Below are positions 36,897 to 47,200 of a DNA stretch of 64,000 nucleotides, piece after piece. Position 1 is the stretch's first letter; each line of letters begins with the position of its first letter. The position numbers and the translations under genes were made by a program. The notes below the pieces were generated by a model. That model saw only the letters and a list, made by a program, of their open reading frames with translations, was not told the origin of the DNA and ran no database searches. The stretch is from Pectinophora gossypiella (taxonomy: Eukaryota; Arthropoda; Insecta; Lepidoptera; Gelechiidae): positions 13,764,001-13,828,000 of the forward strand of contig NC_065406.1 in NCBI RefSeq assembly GCF_024362695.1. The letters are read 5' to 3'.

Positions 36897-39252
36897 GAGG
36901 AGCTCGATGGCGCAACGGTTAACGCGCTCGGTCTGCGATTGTTGAAGTAAAGCAACTTTCGCAACGGCCGGTCATTGGATGGGTGACCACAAAAAAAAAA
37001 AGTTTTCATCTCGAGCTCCTCCGTGCTTCGGAAGGCACGTTAAGCCGTTGGTCTCGGCTGCATTGGCAGTCGTTAATAACCATCAATCTGCACTGGGCCC
37101 GCGTGATGGTTTAAGGCCCGATCTTCCTACCCATCCATAGGGAAGGCCCGTGCCCGTGTGCGTTACCCCAGCAAGAAAGTATCTCCTAGAGTTATATGAG
37201 TGGAACGTATAGTTGGTGCCTTATCTGCTGTAAATGTGCCCCACATAAAAAATGTGTGCCCCCTGTCGTTTCGAAAAAAAATCGAAAAAACGATTCTTGC
37301 TGGGGTAACGTTTTTCTAGCAGGAAAATTCTAAACGAATGATCGGAGAGAGAAAAACTGTGCATGGCCAGATAGCTTATATGTGTGCCAAAATGTGCCCC
37401 CAAAAATAAAATCTGTGCCCCTTCAGATTTTCGAGATATTGCATTTCCTGCTGGAGTAACGTTTTGATGAATAGTATATCTCTAAAACCATTGCATGTGC
37501 CCCTGTAGAATAAACATACGCGAGTAGCTCTTAATGTGTGCCCCTTTGTGCCCCAATTAGATTTTAGAAAATATTTATAGTTTTCAAGTTATCGCGGTTT
37601 TATGAAAACCCGAAAAAACATCGCAGCGCCTAAATGAGACAAGGCATAACTTCGCTGAAAACTGTATTCGGTCTTTCTTGACGCTAATAATAACCATACA
37701 AAGTTTCAAAAATGTTCATGCATGCGTTTTTGAATAATCTTGCTAAAAGTAAAAACGATGGTGTCATAACTTTGACGGCAAAATACAAGGAACTGGCACA
37801 ATCCCAGATGTGTAGGTGTAAACCAAAATCTTGTGCCTTTAGTCAAAAATATATGGTGAAAATATTGAGCTTCAAATGTTACGCATTAAGTAAATATAAA
37901 CAAAAAACCAAAATATGTAAACAACGGCTGGTTATCCGACCAAATCTGAATGACTACTAAAAAGCGACGGATTCATACTTAACGAGGACCTTCTTTATTG
38001 GACGTATTATACCTAAGCTGTTGTCCTTACAGTCGCGTTCAAAAGTTTTGAGGGCTAATTAAAAAATATATTAAATGCACCTTGTGACTATATAAATGAA
38101 ACAGCTTGTTGATGTGGAAATTATTATTTACATTAGTATAAAAATACAGGTATGTCACAAAACAGTTTGGTCACGATTTTGAGCATGTTAGTCACATGTA
38201 CATTTTATTTGAAAATGGCTCTTATAAATGTACTTAATCATGTGTAAGGTCATAGAAACAGCTATTAAAATATAATCCAATAAAAACTTTATTTTATTAG
38301 TTATTACTTTTCTACTTCAGTGTACTCAGGCACAACACGTGTGAACCGGTTAGTGAGTAAAGTAAAGAAGGTCATCGATATGTATGAATCCGTCGCTTTT
38401 TAGTAGTCATTCAAATTTGGTCGGATAACCAGCCGTTGTTTACATATTTTGGTTTTTTGTTTATATTTACTTAATGCGTAACATTTGAAGCTCAATATTT
38501 TCACCATATATTTTTGACTAAAGGCACAAGATTTTGGTTTACACCTACACATCTGGGATTGTGCCAGTTCCTTGTATTTTGCCGTCAAAGTTATGACACC
38601 ATCGTTTTTACTTTTAGCAAGATTATTCAAAAACGCATGCATGAACATTTTTGAAACTTTGTATGGTTATTATTAGCGTCAAGAAAGACCGAATACAGTT
38701 TTCAGCGAAGTTATGCCTTGTCTCATTTAGGCGCTGCGATGTTTTTTCGGGTTTTCATAAAACCGCGATAACTTGAAAACTATAAATATTTTCTAAAATC
38801 TAATTGGGGCACAAAGGGGCACACATTAAGAGCTACTCGCGTATGTTTATTCTACAGGGGCACATGCAATGGTTTTAGAGATATACTATTCATCAAAACG
38901 TTACTCCAGCAGGAAATGCAATATCTCGAAAATCTGAAGGGGCACAGATTTTATTTTTGGGGGCACATTTTGGCACACATATAAGCTATCTGGCCATGCA
39001 CAGTTTTTCTCTCTCCGATCATTCGTTTAGAATTTTCCTGCTAGAAAAACGTTACCCCAGCAAGAATCGTTTTTTCGATTTTTTTTCGAAACGACAGGGG
39101 GCACACATTTTTTATGTGGGGCACATTTACAGCAGATAAGGCACCAACTATACGTTCCACTCATATAACTCTAGGAGATACTTTCTTGCTGGGGTAACGC
39201 ACACCCCGTGCCCCAGCAGTGGGGACGTTAATGGGTGATGATGATGATGAGT
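36897..39252 (+). mobile_element. 5S-rRNA-like chimeric SINE split by a 2-kb palindrome
   Basis: The head and body (GAGGAGCTCGATGGCGCAAC, TTGAAGTAAAGCAACTTTCG, GGTCATTGGATGGGTGACCA, CACGTTAAGCCGTTGGTC) run to GGCCCGTGCCC at 37155. The tail resumes at 39205 with CCCGTGCCCCAGCAGTGGGG and ends in ATG units. A TATTATAT-like word on both outer sides may be its own TSD. Confidence 0.85.
37156..39204. mobile_element. 2049-bp foldback element: 823-bp inverted arms, 403-bp loop, 9-bp TSD
   Basis: Arms 37156-37978 and 38382-39204 are inverse copies of exactly equal length and I saw no mismatch. Ends GTGTGCGTTACCCCAGCA and its inverse. CCCGTGCCC is duplicated at 37147-37155 and 39205-39213. The left arm has seven TGTGCCCC motifs (about 37215-37550) and three copies of the GCTGGGGTAACG word. 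Both arms contain the same 82-codon ORF, probably incidental. A 9-bp TSD and very long inverted ends are typical of Mutator-type foldback elements. No transposase is encoded, so it would need one in trans. Confidence 0.92.
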
Positions 39253-39326
39253 ATATTATATATCAATGGTTTTAAGACTATAACATAATTATATATTACC
39301 ATACATATTACATATTACCTACAGTG

Positions 39327-39412
39327 TGTTAGTGACATCGTAACGAAAACTTTGAGGATGATTCGAACCATGATTCTGAGTTCATGTCAAGTGGAATTTT
39401 CAATGAAATTCA
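39327..39412. mobile_element. Family A MITE, left half only
   Basis: ACAGTGTGTTAGTGACATCG, AACGAAAACTTTGAGGATGA, GATTCTGAGTTCATGTCAAG then unrelated sequence. Confidence 0.6.
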
Positions 39413-39597
39413 ATCTCATAAAGTCTACGATTCAAACCCAATCCCAAGCACTTTGGCCCGAATGAATTGAGCACTAAGCTTGCGCCTGCAACATAAGACA
39501 GGGTTTCCTCTAATTAAATTAAAAATTAAAAATATGTTTATTTTAGACATTAACACATCCATAGGGGTTAGTAGAAAACTTGTATAATTAAATATTT

Positions 39598-40014
39598 ACG
39601 GTCACGAGTATTAATATGTTACACTTTGGTACCATGTCACATTAACTTTTTTGACAAATAGTTTTTTTTTTGACTTATTGTAGATTTGCCGCAGATGGCA
39701 TTAACTACTTGGCCGGACAAATGGGGAGCGCTGAAGGCTCTCACCCGGTACAACGTTTAAGACAACAGGCCTGAGGGTGCCCAGTTGGGCGCGAACCTCG
39801 GCTCAAGGCGTCGTCTGAGAGGAAAAATATTTAAAAGAATGAATCGACCCTAGTGGGTCGATAGCGATAAGCGCTGAATGAGGGAAATCGTCGACCACGC
39901 CGGCGGGGTCGGTATCGGGTTGACAAATTGAACTGTAAGTCTCACTAAATGTCAAATATGTTAGTGCGACAGAGTCCTAAAGTGGGTACATTATATTGCT
40001 CATGACTGTACTTA
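39598..40014. mobile_element. Palindromic MITE, family B (copy 5), split by a Jockey fragment
   Basis: Left part TACGGTCACGAGTATTAATA to TTTTTTGACAAAT; right part from TTGACAAATTGAACTGTAAG to ATTGCTCATGACTGTAC. Removing 39660-39919 and one TSD restores a normal 148-bp copy. Confidence 0.85.
39660..39919 (-). mobile_element. Jockey-clade LINE 3' fragment nested in a MITE, 9-bp TSD
   Basis: On the minus strand it runs from CCCGATACCGACCCCGCCGG to ATAAGTCAAAAAAAAAA. TTGACAAAT is duplicated at 39651-39659 and 39920-39928. It carries only 3' UTR. Confidence 0.9.
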
Positions 40015-41400
40015 ATTTCCCCAAAGAAATTCCTTAAAAGTCTTTGCTAAGAAAGTGATTAAAATATGATTATGTTTCCCGTTGGTGACGTTCCGGTCAC
40101 ACGATTTGCTTTCCAATTCAATTGACTTATTTAATTCATTCTCAAGATCATAATACCGTATTCTCATTTATTACATAAATAATATTCATAGGACGCGTTT
40201 GGTGCTCGCGTCCGTTCTCGAACTTTACTCTGTACGGGTATGTGGAAATAGTTAATAGTGATGGGAAACTGTTATCGATTCTATTATCTGTACCTCTGGT
40301 TCCGGAATTGGTGGAACATGCTATAAGGTGATATGAAAAGCTTTCCAATGTAAGCTTTCGATTTCATTAAATTGGTATGATTTTCTTTATATCAGACCGA
40401 AATACGAGTACCTCAAGAATAATCATAAAAAGCCAAGAATATTCATAATAATATTCAGTACAAAAAATCAATACTATTCATATCAAGATATTGATAAAAA
40501 CGGTACGTACATAGTTTAGAATCAGTTTATATTCATGTCACATTTTATCTGCAGATATAAACTAGCCCATCCCTAGACTTGATTAATCGACAATCTTATA
40601 TTTATCTGCTTAAGCCTACGGGTACGTGATACAACGGTGATTTTTTTTAAAAGTATCTCCAATTCTCGATACCTACCTACATATTTTTTTGCCAATAAAG
40701 CATAGATTTACTACTACCGTAGATTGAACATCAGCGCTCAAAAAGTGGGACGCAAAGTTACTGTTAATATAGCGACGTTGACAGTACTTTACCTCAATGT
40801 GCGATTAGGCGCCGAACTGGCAACATGGGGAAATGCGTGGAAAAAACTTGCAAAAATAGAAGCTCAAAGCGAAAAAAGAAGGATGGAACATCATATTTCT
40901 AATAAGTAATGACATTGTGCATGTTATCATAGAATACACATTTTAATTTTCGGAGTAAAACCTACCAAAATTATTATTTAAGTTTAAAATACACTAAAAC
41001 AAGTACTCCCCTGTCAATCTGAGTGACAATATAACCCGACCGCGTTACGAAGCACCACGCGCTAATATACGTAATAAGACGATGCGTACTTTCTTGATTT
41101 GACAGGATCTTATTGAATGTATATAGGTACCGCTGTGTACGAATGTATAGCTAAACAAGCGCCATGTTTTCTCCGCATTTTTGTTTCGAGCGCTGTATTT
41201 ACGGTAGTGGTAAATCAATGTAATAGAGCAACAACGATTACGCATTAGGTTATCTCATTGTCAAACTAATGTAATGGTTTATGCCACCTTTATTTGTACC
41301 TGTAGCGAATACTAGACAAAAATGTAAATTTTCAATTGCCCTGTCAAAAATTTACGCCCGCTGAAGTTGTACAGCGCGCCACAAAGGTTCGGAAATAATT
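40013..41400. other. AT-rich gap with one weak exon candidate
   Basis: At 40723-40909 (+) a 62-codon frame follows CCGTAG and reads LNISAQKVGRKVTVNIATLT to WKKLAKIEAQSEKRRMEHHI then SNK and a stop. It looks mildly protein-like and could be a terminal exon, but the acceptor tract is poor and I do not recognise the protein. Nothing else stands out. Confidence 0.25.
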
Positions 41401-41505
41401 CCACTTCACGCCTGCATCCCGGAAGGGGTATGCAGACTTGCATAATTCAGCAAAATCATAACCTCACGTCTGCATCCCTGAATGGGTAGACAGACGTGAA
41501 TACTT
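41400..41505. repeat. Two-copy CACGCCTGCATCCC relic
   Basis: CACGCCTGCATCCCGGAAGG and CACGTCTGCATCCCTGAATG, about 60 bp apart, each followed by GGGTA-GCAGAC. A related word occurs at 55025-55055. Probably a LINE-derived dispersed repeat. Confidence 0.4.
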
Positions 41506-41879
41506 TGAAACAAAGCAATGTTTATAATACAACGATCTCACCCGGGTTTACTTGATTTTATTATTTTATATAAATTTAAGTTTTGTTTTTAATTTGATTA
41601 ATTTATATATCCCCACACACAAAACATCGACAAGATGTCGCGTGTGCCCCTCCCTATCTCAGTCTCCGTATAGTCGCGGCACGCGTGCCGCCGTGCTGCC
41701 ACATAGAAACGACTTAATTATATTTTTCTGCTTTCATCCTCTGTCGAGACGCAATGAGGTGGAGTTTTAATGCTGACAGTGTTCATCGGGGTCAGAGGAG
41801 TTAGTTAACATATTAGTTTTCCAATGCGCCGAATGGAAACATACTATAAGTTTTATCCGGATATTTGTTAATGCCTTGT

Positions 41880-42182
41880 AGATGTCTTTCAAGGCATTTT
41901 TTTTTTGGTTCAGTAACCAAAACATCAATCTGAGAGGACACTCGCTAAAACTCTCACGCTCCAAAGGTACTAGCAACCCTCGATATCACTTTTTGCCCAA
42001 CCGTGTAGTGGACGCGTGGAATGAACTGCCAGAATCTGTGATCAGTGCTCCCTCAGTAAACTCTTTCAAAAATAGACTTGACAAATATATGAACAATCAT
42101 GAACACAAGTGAAGTGATAAGCACGCATCAGTACAAAGTGCTGCCTGTGCTTCCAATAATAATAATAATAAATAATAATATT
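41880..42182 (+). mobile_element. LINE reverse-transcriptase C-terminal relic with AAT tail
   Basis: Frame 41882-42112 contains RGHSLKLSRSKGTSNPRYHF, LPNRVVDAWNELPESVISAP and VNSFKNRLDKYMNNH, the typical end of CR1/RTE-like LINE proteins in insects. It is followed by a short 3' UTR and an AAT microsatellite (42151-42180). Confidence 0.7.
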
Positions 42183-42387
42183 TGCAAAAAGACAAATGAT
42201 TCTAAGATATTTTTGCGTTTACGATAATGATATTAACTCTTGGTTTTCGAAAATCCACAAAAGAGAAGTTACAGATAAATAAAAATTTCTTTAAAACTCA
42301 ATTTTTAAATTTTCTAGCCCAAGTCTGTATTAGATGACTTTGCTTCTCTGTAACATGTGCATCTTTTTTTACTTAAGGATCAAGTAT

Positions 42388-42606
42388 GTTATTGACATCG
42401 TAACGAATACTGAAGGGGATGATTCAGAACATGATTCTGAGTTGATATCAAGTGGAATTTCCTGTCGAAAATTCATGAACATTTTAGTGTTTTTGGTATC
42501 TTCAGTTCCACACTTTTGCGACGGAAAATTCCACTTAATATCAACGCGGAATCATAGTCTGAATCATGTCTCAGAGTTTTTGTTACGACGTAATTAACAC
42601 CCTGTG
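42388..42606. mobile_element. Palindromic MITE, family A (single copy)
   Basis: GTTATTGACATCGTAACGAA to GTTACGACGTAATTAACACC and CTGTGTAG, with the TGATATCAAGTGGAATTTCC arm and its inverse. Confidence 0.7.
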
Positions 42607-42620
42607 TAGTAATATAAGAA

Positions 42621-42925
42621 TCATCATCATCAGCCCATTAACGTCTCCACTGCTGGGGCACGGGCCTTCCCTATGGATGATAGGGAGATCGGGCCTTAAA
42701 CCACCACGCGGGCCCAATGCGGATTGGTGGTTATTAACGACTGTTAATGCAGCCGGGACCAACGGCTTAACGTGCCTTCCGAAGCACGGAGGAGCTCGAG
42801 ATAAAAACTTTTTTTTTTGTGGTCACCCATCCTACCGCCGGTGGCCGGTGCCTTTGCCGAAGTAGCTTAACTTCAACAATCGCACACCGAGCGCATTTAC
42901 CGCTGCGCCACCGAGCTCCTCAATG
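42621..42925 (-). mobile_element. 5S-rRNA-like chimeric SINE, 9-bp TSD
   Basis: Inverse of the family: ATGATG-type tail, CCCATTAACGTCTCCACTGC, GGGACCAACGGCTTAACGTG, GGTCACCCATCCTACCG, AAGTAGCTTAACTTCAACAA and CGCCACCGAGCTCCTC. ATATAAGAA is duplicated at 42612-42620 and 42926-42934. Confidence 0.85.
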
Positions 42926-42934
42926 ATATAAGAA

Positions 42935-43399
42935 CATAATAAGCTAATTGAGAATGAATGGCACCATCAGTCACGCTTACATCAACAAATCTGTTCCAAT
43001 ATCACCTAAGCGTTCACATTTTACTTTACAAGCATATTCATATTGAGCTGAGTGAAAGGCGGGTTCGCCAATCCGTAGATAGGGCACGGTCGCCTTTTCA
43101 ATTTGCGTACTACGTACATACATCCTGTAAACCACAAGGGATACATATACCTGTCGATACTAATTTTCACACGAATTCGTTTGGTCAGAGATAGCAATGC
43201 ATAGCTGAGATTAAAGAATCTGCTAGCTGCTTATTGAATTATTTACGAGCACCCATTTCCTGATTTTCGACATCGAATGATATTTTATTGTACTACAATT
43301 GTGAAAAAAGGTGTGTTAAAAAATTGTATACTGTATCTCTACCTATGTCGATATTTATAATCAATATCTATGGTTGCATCTATGTCGATGTCAGTTACC
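42935..43399. other. No gene recognised
   Basis: Unassigned sequence leading into the minisatellite. It contains irregular TATGTCGAT and TATCTATGG words that anticipate the array. Confidence 0.3.
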
Positions 43400-44110
43400 T
43401 GTATGTTATGTATCGCAATCCAAGTGTTCGGTTCAGGGCAAGTGTTTCAAATCTAGCGTCGATACCCTATGTCGGTGACTCTGTATCTATGGTAGTTAAA
43501 TGTGTGTGTGTGTGTCTCGACAGTCAATTGCTCGGTTCAGGGCGAGTGGTGCTATAGATATAGAGTCACCGACCACTCCTCTGGCAGTCTATGGCAGTTA
43601 CCTGTGTGTGTATCGACAGTCGAGTACTTGGTTCAGGGCGAGTGGTTCATGTCTAGTCTCGATGCCCTATGTCGGTGACTCTGTATCTATGGCAGTTAAA
43701 TGTGTGTATGTCTCGACAGTCGATTGCTCGGTTCAGGGCGAGTGGTGCCATAGATACAGAGTCACCGACCACTCCTGTGGCAGTATCTATGTCTATGGCA
43801 GTTACCTGTGTGTATCTCGACAGTCGAGTACTTGGTTCAGGGCGAGTGGTTCATGTCTAGCCTCAGTGCTCTATGTCGGTGACTCTGTATCTATGACAGT
43901 ATCTATATCTATGGCAGTTGCCTGTGTGTGTATTGACAGTTGAGTGCTTAGTTCAGGGCGAGTGGTTCATATCTAGACTTGATGCCCTATGGCGGTGACT
44001 CTATATCTGTGGCAGTATCTATTTCTATAGCAATTACCTGTGTGTGTATCGACAGTCGAGTGCTCGGTTCAGGGCGAGTGGTTCATGTCTAGCCCCGATA
44101 CCCCATGTCG
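43400..44110. repeat. Irregular minisatellite, about 98-116-bp units, seven copies
   Basis: The anchor GGTTCAGGGCGAGTGG (or close) starts at 43430, 43532, 43630, 43730, 43834, 43950 and 44066. Two kinds of unit occur: one has GTCGGTGACTCTGTATCTAT after the anchor, the other has ATAGATACAGAGTCACCGAC, its inverse, at the same place. ORFs on the plus strand across the array (43500-43943) only reflect the repeat. Confidence 0.85.
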
Positions 44111-44257
44111 GTGGCTCGCAGAGCATGTGCAGCGTCGTGCGCGCCTCTTCACATCCTATACACCTGCCTCTGTAACAAAATAACATTAATGTCAGTAATT
44201 ATAGAAATTAAAGAAATTTTAAGTAAGTAGATAGGGTTTATAACTTAATATTTAACT

Positions 44258-45165
44258 CATGTGTAGTTTCCTAGACATAAGATTAATTATAAAATTCCGA
44301 TTACTAAATAAAGACAGATCTAAAGGTGACAAAAAAAGTTTTGTTTTTTTTATTTAATTTATTTATGAATTCTTTTTTTTTTTTTAACCCCTTTTTTGCG
44401 CGCAATCTATCACCCTTGGATAATAAGCACTTCTTGTGGTGTATAGGTATCATTTTAGGTAAGCGACCAGTGTCGCTTCCTATTTTGGGCCTTAGTTGGC
44501 TAGATCCTGCGGCAGCCTCCTTCTTAGTCTTAGTTGTGTGTGCTCATCCATGAGCGGCCTGGCCAGTATATTAGGATGGGCTGTTATTCTGTTTTTGTAA
44601 GAGCAGCTTACATTTTTTAACTCTTCACTTACTGTTGGGATACCCAACTCTTTGTGTAATCTGCTATTGGTAATGTACCATGGAGCATTTGTGATAATGC
44701 GGAGGGTCTTATTTTGGAATCTCTGTAGGATCTCTATATTGGAGTGTGCGGCTGTTCCCCAGAGTTGTATTCCATACGCCCAAATGGGTTTCAAAATACA
44801 TTTGTATAATATTAATTTATTTTCCATTGAAAGTTGAGATTTTCGGCCCATTAGCCAATATAGGTTGCGGAATTGCATGCCAAGAGCTTTACGTTTTGTA
44901 AATATGTGCTTTCTCCATGTGAGTCGTCTGTCAAGATAAAGACCAAGGTATCTGGCTTCATCTGCTTGGGGGATTTCAACATCATTTAGTATAACTGATG
45001 GACAGTTATTTTTTGAATTTTAATAATGAAAAACTTTATAATAAGTGGGACATTTAGTCACGTTTTTCTATGATGTCACAGGTTGCTTTTTTGTAATTTC
45101 GTGTTTTGTCGTTTAGTAAAAAGTAACTGATTTGACTAGTTGGAAACTACCCCTATTCTTTAAAT
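44258..45165. repeat. Repeat C, split by a Jockey LINE
   Basis: 44258-44371 (GTGTAGTTTCCTAGACATAA, CCGATTACTAAATAAAGACA) and 45020-45165 (TAATAAGTGGGACATTTAGT, GTTTAGTAAAAAGTAACTGA, CTAGTTGGAAACTACCC) together match the uninterrupted inverse copy at 61197-61435. Confidence 0.7.
44372..45019 (-). mobile_element. Jockey-type LINE, 5'-truncated, C-terminus of the ORF intact
   Basis: Poly(T) at the left is its poly(A). The minus-strand frame from about 45017 to 44492 is unbroken: VILNDVEIPQADEARYLGLY, LDRRLTWRKHIFTKRKALG, MENKLILYKCILKPIWAYGI, QRFQNKTLRIITNAPWYITN, LHKELGIPTVSEELKNVS and a stop. This is the region after the polymerase core of Jockey-clade proteins. Absence of frameshifts suggests a fairly recent insertion. 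A short GAATT-like word occurs on both sides. Confidence 0.85.
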
Positions 45166-45928
45166 GAAGATCGATACATTTCTACCAAATTAATCAGTCT
45201 TCTAAACAAATAAAATCAATGTTCTGGCCACAATACTCAGCAACATATTGTGTAATATATTATAGTCTTGAGTCAATACGGCCGACATGCAACCAATCAG
45301 CTAAGTGCGGCGTGGACTGGCCTGTTTACTTACGATTAAGGGCCCTATCACACTAGGGCACAATGGTTGCGCCACCAGCGGAAAATTTTAGTACATTCAC
45401 ACCCGGACACTTCATACAAAACACCTCGTTTTACACAGACACTACACATTGACGTTATCGTACACGCGCATCTATGTGTTTGACGTCTGACGCACATATA
45501 CGATTGAAGACTAAAGTAAGACCGGTGAGGTAAACCTAGCTCAGCCGCTGGTGGGGATTCGAGCGGAGAGTTGCCGTTCTGCACGTAATATTTTTCCTTT
45601 TTCTATGGTAGAGTGAATAAAGCAACTTCTTATTTGCCAGAACAAGTTCAATTTTGGTGATTTTTCCTTTTCTGCTTCCATTTAAAGTCCAGAGCATGAG
45701 TTTGTATATATTACTTTAAAAGCCCGAACTTAGGAAGTCAATCTTAGGATTTACCAGTACTAGATTACCTTCCATAATGAAGTGTTTTCTTAATGAAAAT
45801 GTTTCATTTCGAACTCTTACCAAGAGTAACTGGTTTTCCTAGGATTTATCACCATAGTCACTAACACCCTGTATATTATGTATCAATAACTAGTTTTTTA
45901 TACATAAATACATGTTACTGTATATGCT
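45166..45928. other. No gene recognised
   Basis: Contains the small dispersed block GAGGTAAACCTAGCTCAGCC...GTTGCCGTTCTGC (45525-45590; inverse at 23205-23265) and a family A MITE end at 45850-45875. Confidence 0.35.
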
Positions 45929-46200
45929 AACGGCCTTCGTGGTCCAGTGGTTGAGCGTTGTGCTCACGATCCGGAGGTACCGGGTTCGAATCACTTTGTG
46001 ATCCCTGGTTCGGTTAGGACATTACAGGCTGATCACCTGACTGTCCAAAAAGTAAGGTGATCCGTGCTTCGGAAGGCACGTTAAGCCGTTGGTCCCGGTT
46101 ATTACTTACTGATATGTCAGGGGTCGTTACATAAATCATGTCAGGGGCCTATGATGAGGTTGATAATCCAACTCGCATTCCACACGACAGAAGACTGTAT
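45929..46200 (+). mobile_element. tRNA-derived SINE (HaSE-like)
   Basis: GGCCTTCGTGGTCCAGTGGT (A box), CCGGGTTCGAATCAC (B box), CACTTTGTGATCCCTGGTTC, GCACGTTAAGCCGTTGGTCC, then a shortened tail with TTGATAATCCAACTCGC. Confidence 0.75.
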
Positions 46201-46216
46201 ATGCTTCTCAAGTTCG

Positions 46217-46282
46217 ACATTTGTCCGGCCAAGTAGTTAATGCCATCTGCGGCAAATCCACAATAAGTCACGTCAAAAAAGG
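46217..46282 (+). mobile_element. Jockey LINE 3' end, about 65 bp
   Basis: TTTGTCCGGCCAAGTAGTTA to ATAAGTCACGTCAAAAAA: the shortest 5'-truncated copy of the family. Confidence 0.65.
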
Positions 46283-46619
46283 GGTTTCATCGACAGCTGC
46301 GATACACAATACCTCGCTTCACAAAGCTCTTATATTGAAGAGACTCTTGACTCCGAAACATGCACCATATGCTTTCAGCTGAACGACTTCGATTGTTTCC
46401 AAACATGAAGCCTTTCAACCTTTTAACACGGACGTATACTAATACCAAAATGCACTGTATACCCTTGCGAGTTTTTCAACTTAACGTGTATGTTCAAGAC
46501 TATCCAATTGGGGTAGTCAGAGGTACATCCATCGCAAGATGAACGAAATACGCACACCTCACCGAGCTTTCTGTTAGACCAACGTGTTAGTCAACTTGTT
46601 GTACGTATAACATAACATA

Positions 46620-46740
46620 CATAAACAGTACTCCACTACGCTGCTCCACTGCGGGTTGGTGGAGGTGGTTGGCCTAGTCGCCCGGGACCAACGGCTTAGC
46701 GTGTCTTTCGAAGCACGGAACCTAACCTAACCACGACATA
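46620..46740 (-). mobile_element. SINE fragment (long family body)
   Basis: ACTCCACTACGCTGCTCCAC, GGTTGGTGGAGGTGG, GGGACCAACGGCTTAGC and GAAGCACGGAACC. No head or tail. Confidence 0.55.
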
Positions 46741-46764
46741 ATTGTTCATAATTGAAATTTAATT

Positions 46765-47200
46765 TCTTACTCGGACGGGACTTGAACCCGTAGACAAGAA
46801 GGTGAGCATCAGAATGACTGCCCAAAATGACAGATCAGTTTTAAAATATTACTAACATCCAATACCTTTTAGCTACTATTTAGTACCTTTGTATAGATAT
46901 TTTCTACCTAATTAATAAATAAGAAAATTAATTTAAAAAATGGCCAGTCATTCTGATGTCTGAATGACCACCCACATTTAGAATCTCCACAAAAAGGCTC
47001 CGAAATTTAATTTCGCCTATACACAAATTTAGTACCTACTTAAACAAATATTTTTTTTAGATTTTTAAAACAAGAAATAAAAAAATATGAGCAAAAAAAC
47101 TGATCTGTCATTTTGGGCAGTCATTCTGATGCTCAGGCTCTTGTCAAGTCGGGACGAGAGACGAGCGTGTTAACCATTACACCACCGGGTCCTCCTCCTG
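46765..47200 (-). mobile_element. tRNA-like SINE head split by a MITE
   Basis: On the minus strand: CCGGTGGTGTAATGGTTAAC (A box) and CGTCTCTCGTCCCGACTTGA at the right end, and GGGTTCAAGTCCCGTCCGAG (B box) at the left end, separated by 46803-47135. Confidence 0.65.
46803..47135. mobile_element. 333-bp MITE with 40-bp inverted ends
   Basis: TGAGCATCAGAATGACTGCC and a further 20 bp (CAAAATGACAGATCAGTTTT) at the left; the exact inverse at the right (ends at 47135). An extra CAGTCATTCTGATG-type copy sits inside at about 46950. AT-rich core, no coding capacity. Confidence 0.85.

Noticed and set aside
37712..37960. 82-aa ORF duplicated identically in both palindrome arms (also 38400-38648)
   Set aside because: Identity follows from the arms being copies. 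The peptide has no domain I recognise and no stronger coding signature than other chance ORFs, so I do not call it a gene.
42566..42865. 99-aa plus-strand ORF
   Set aside because: It is the 5S-like SINE read in antisense, not a gene.
43500..43943. 147-aa plus-strand ORF with repeats (GSGRV, CVCLDS)
   Set aside because: It is simply a translation of the minisatellite; the frame shifts between unit types.
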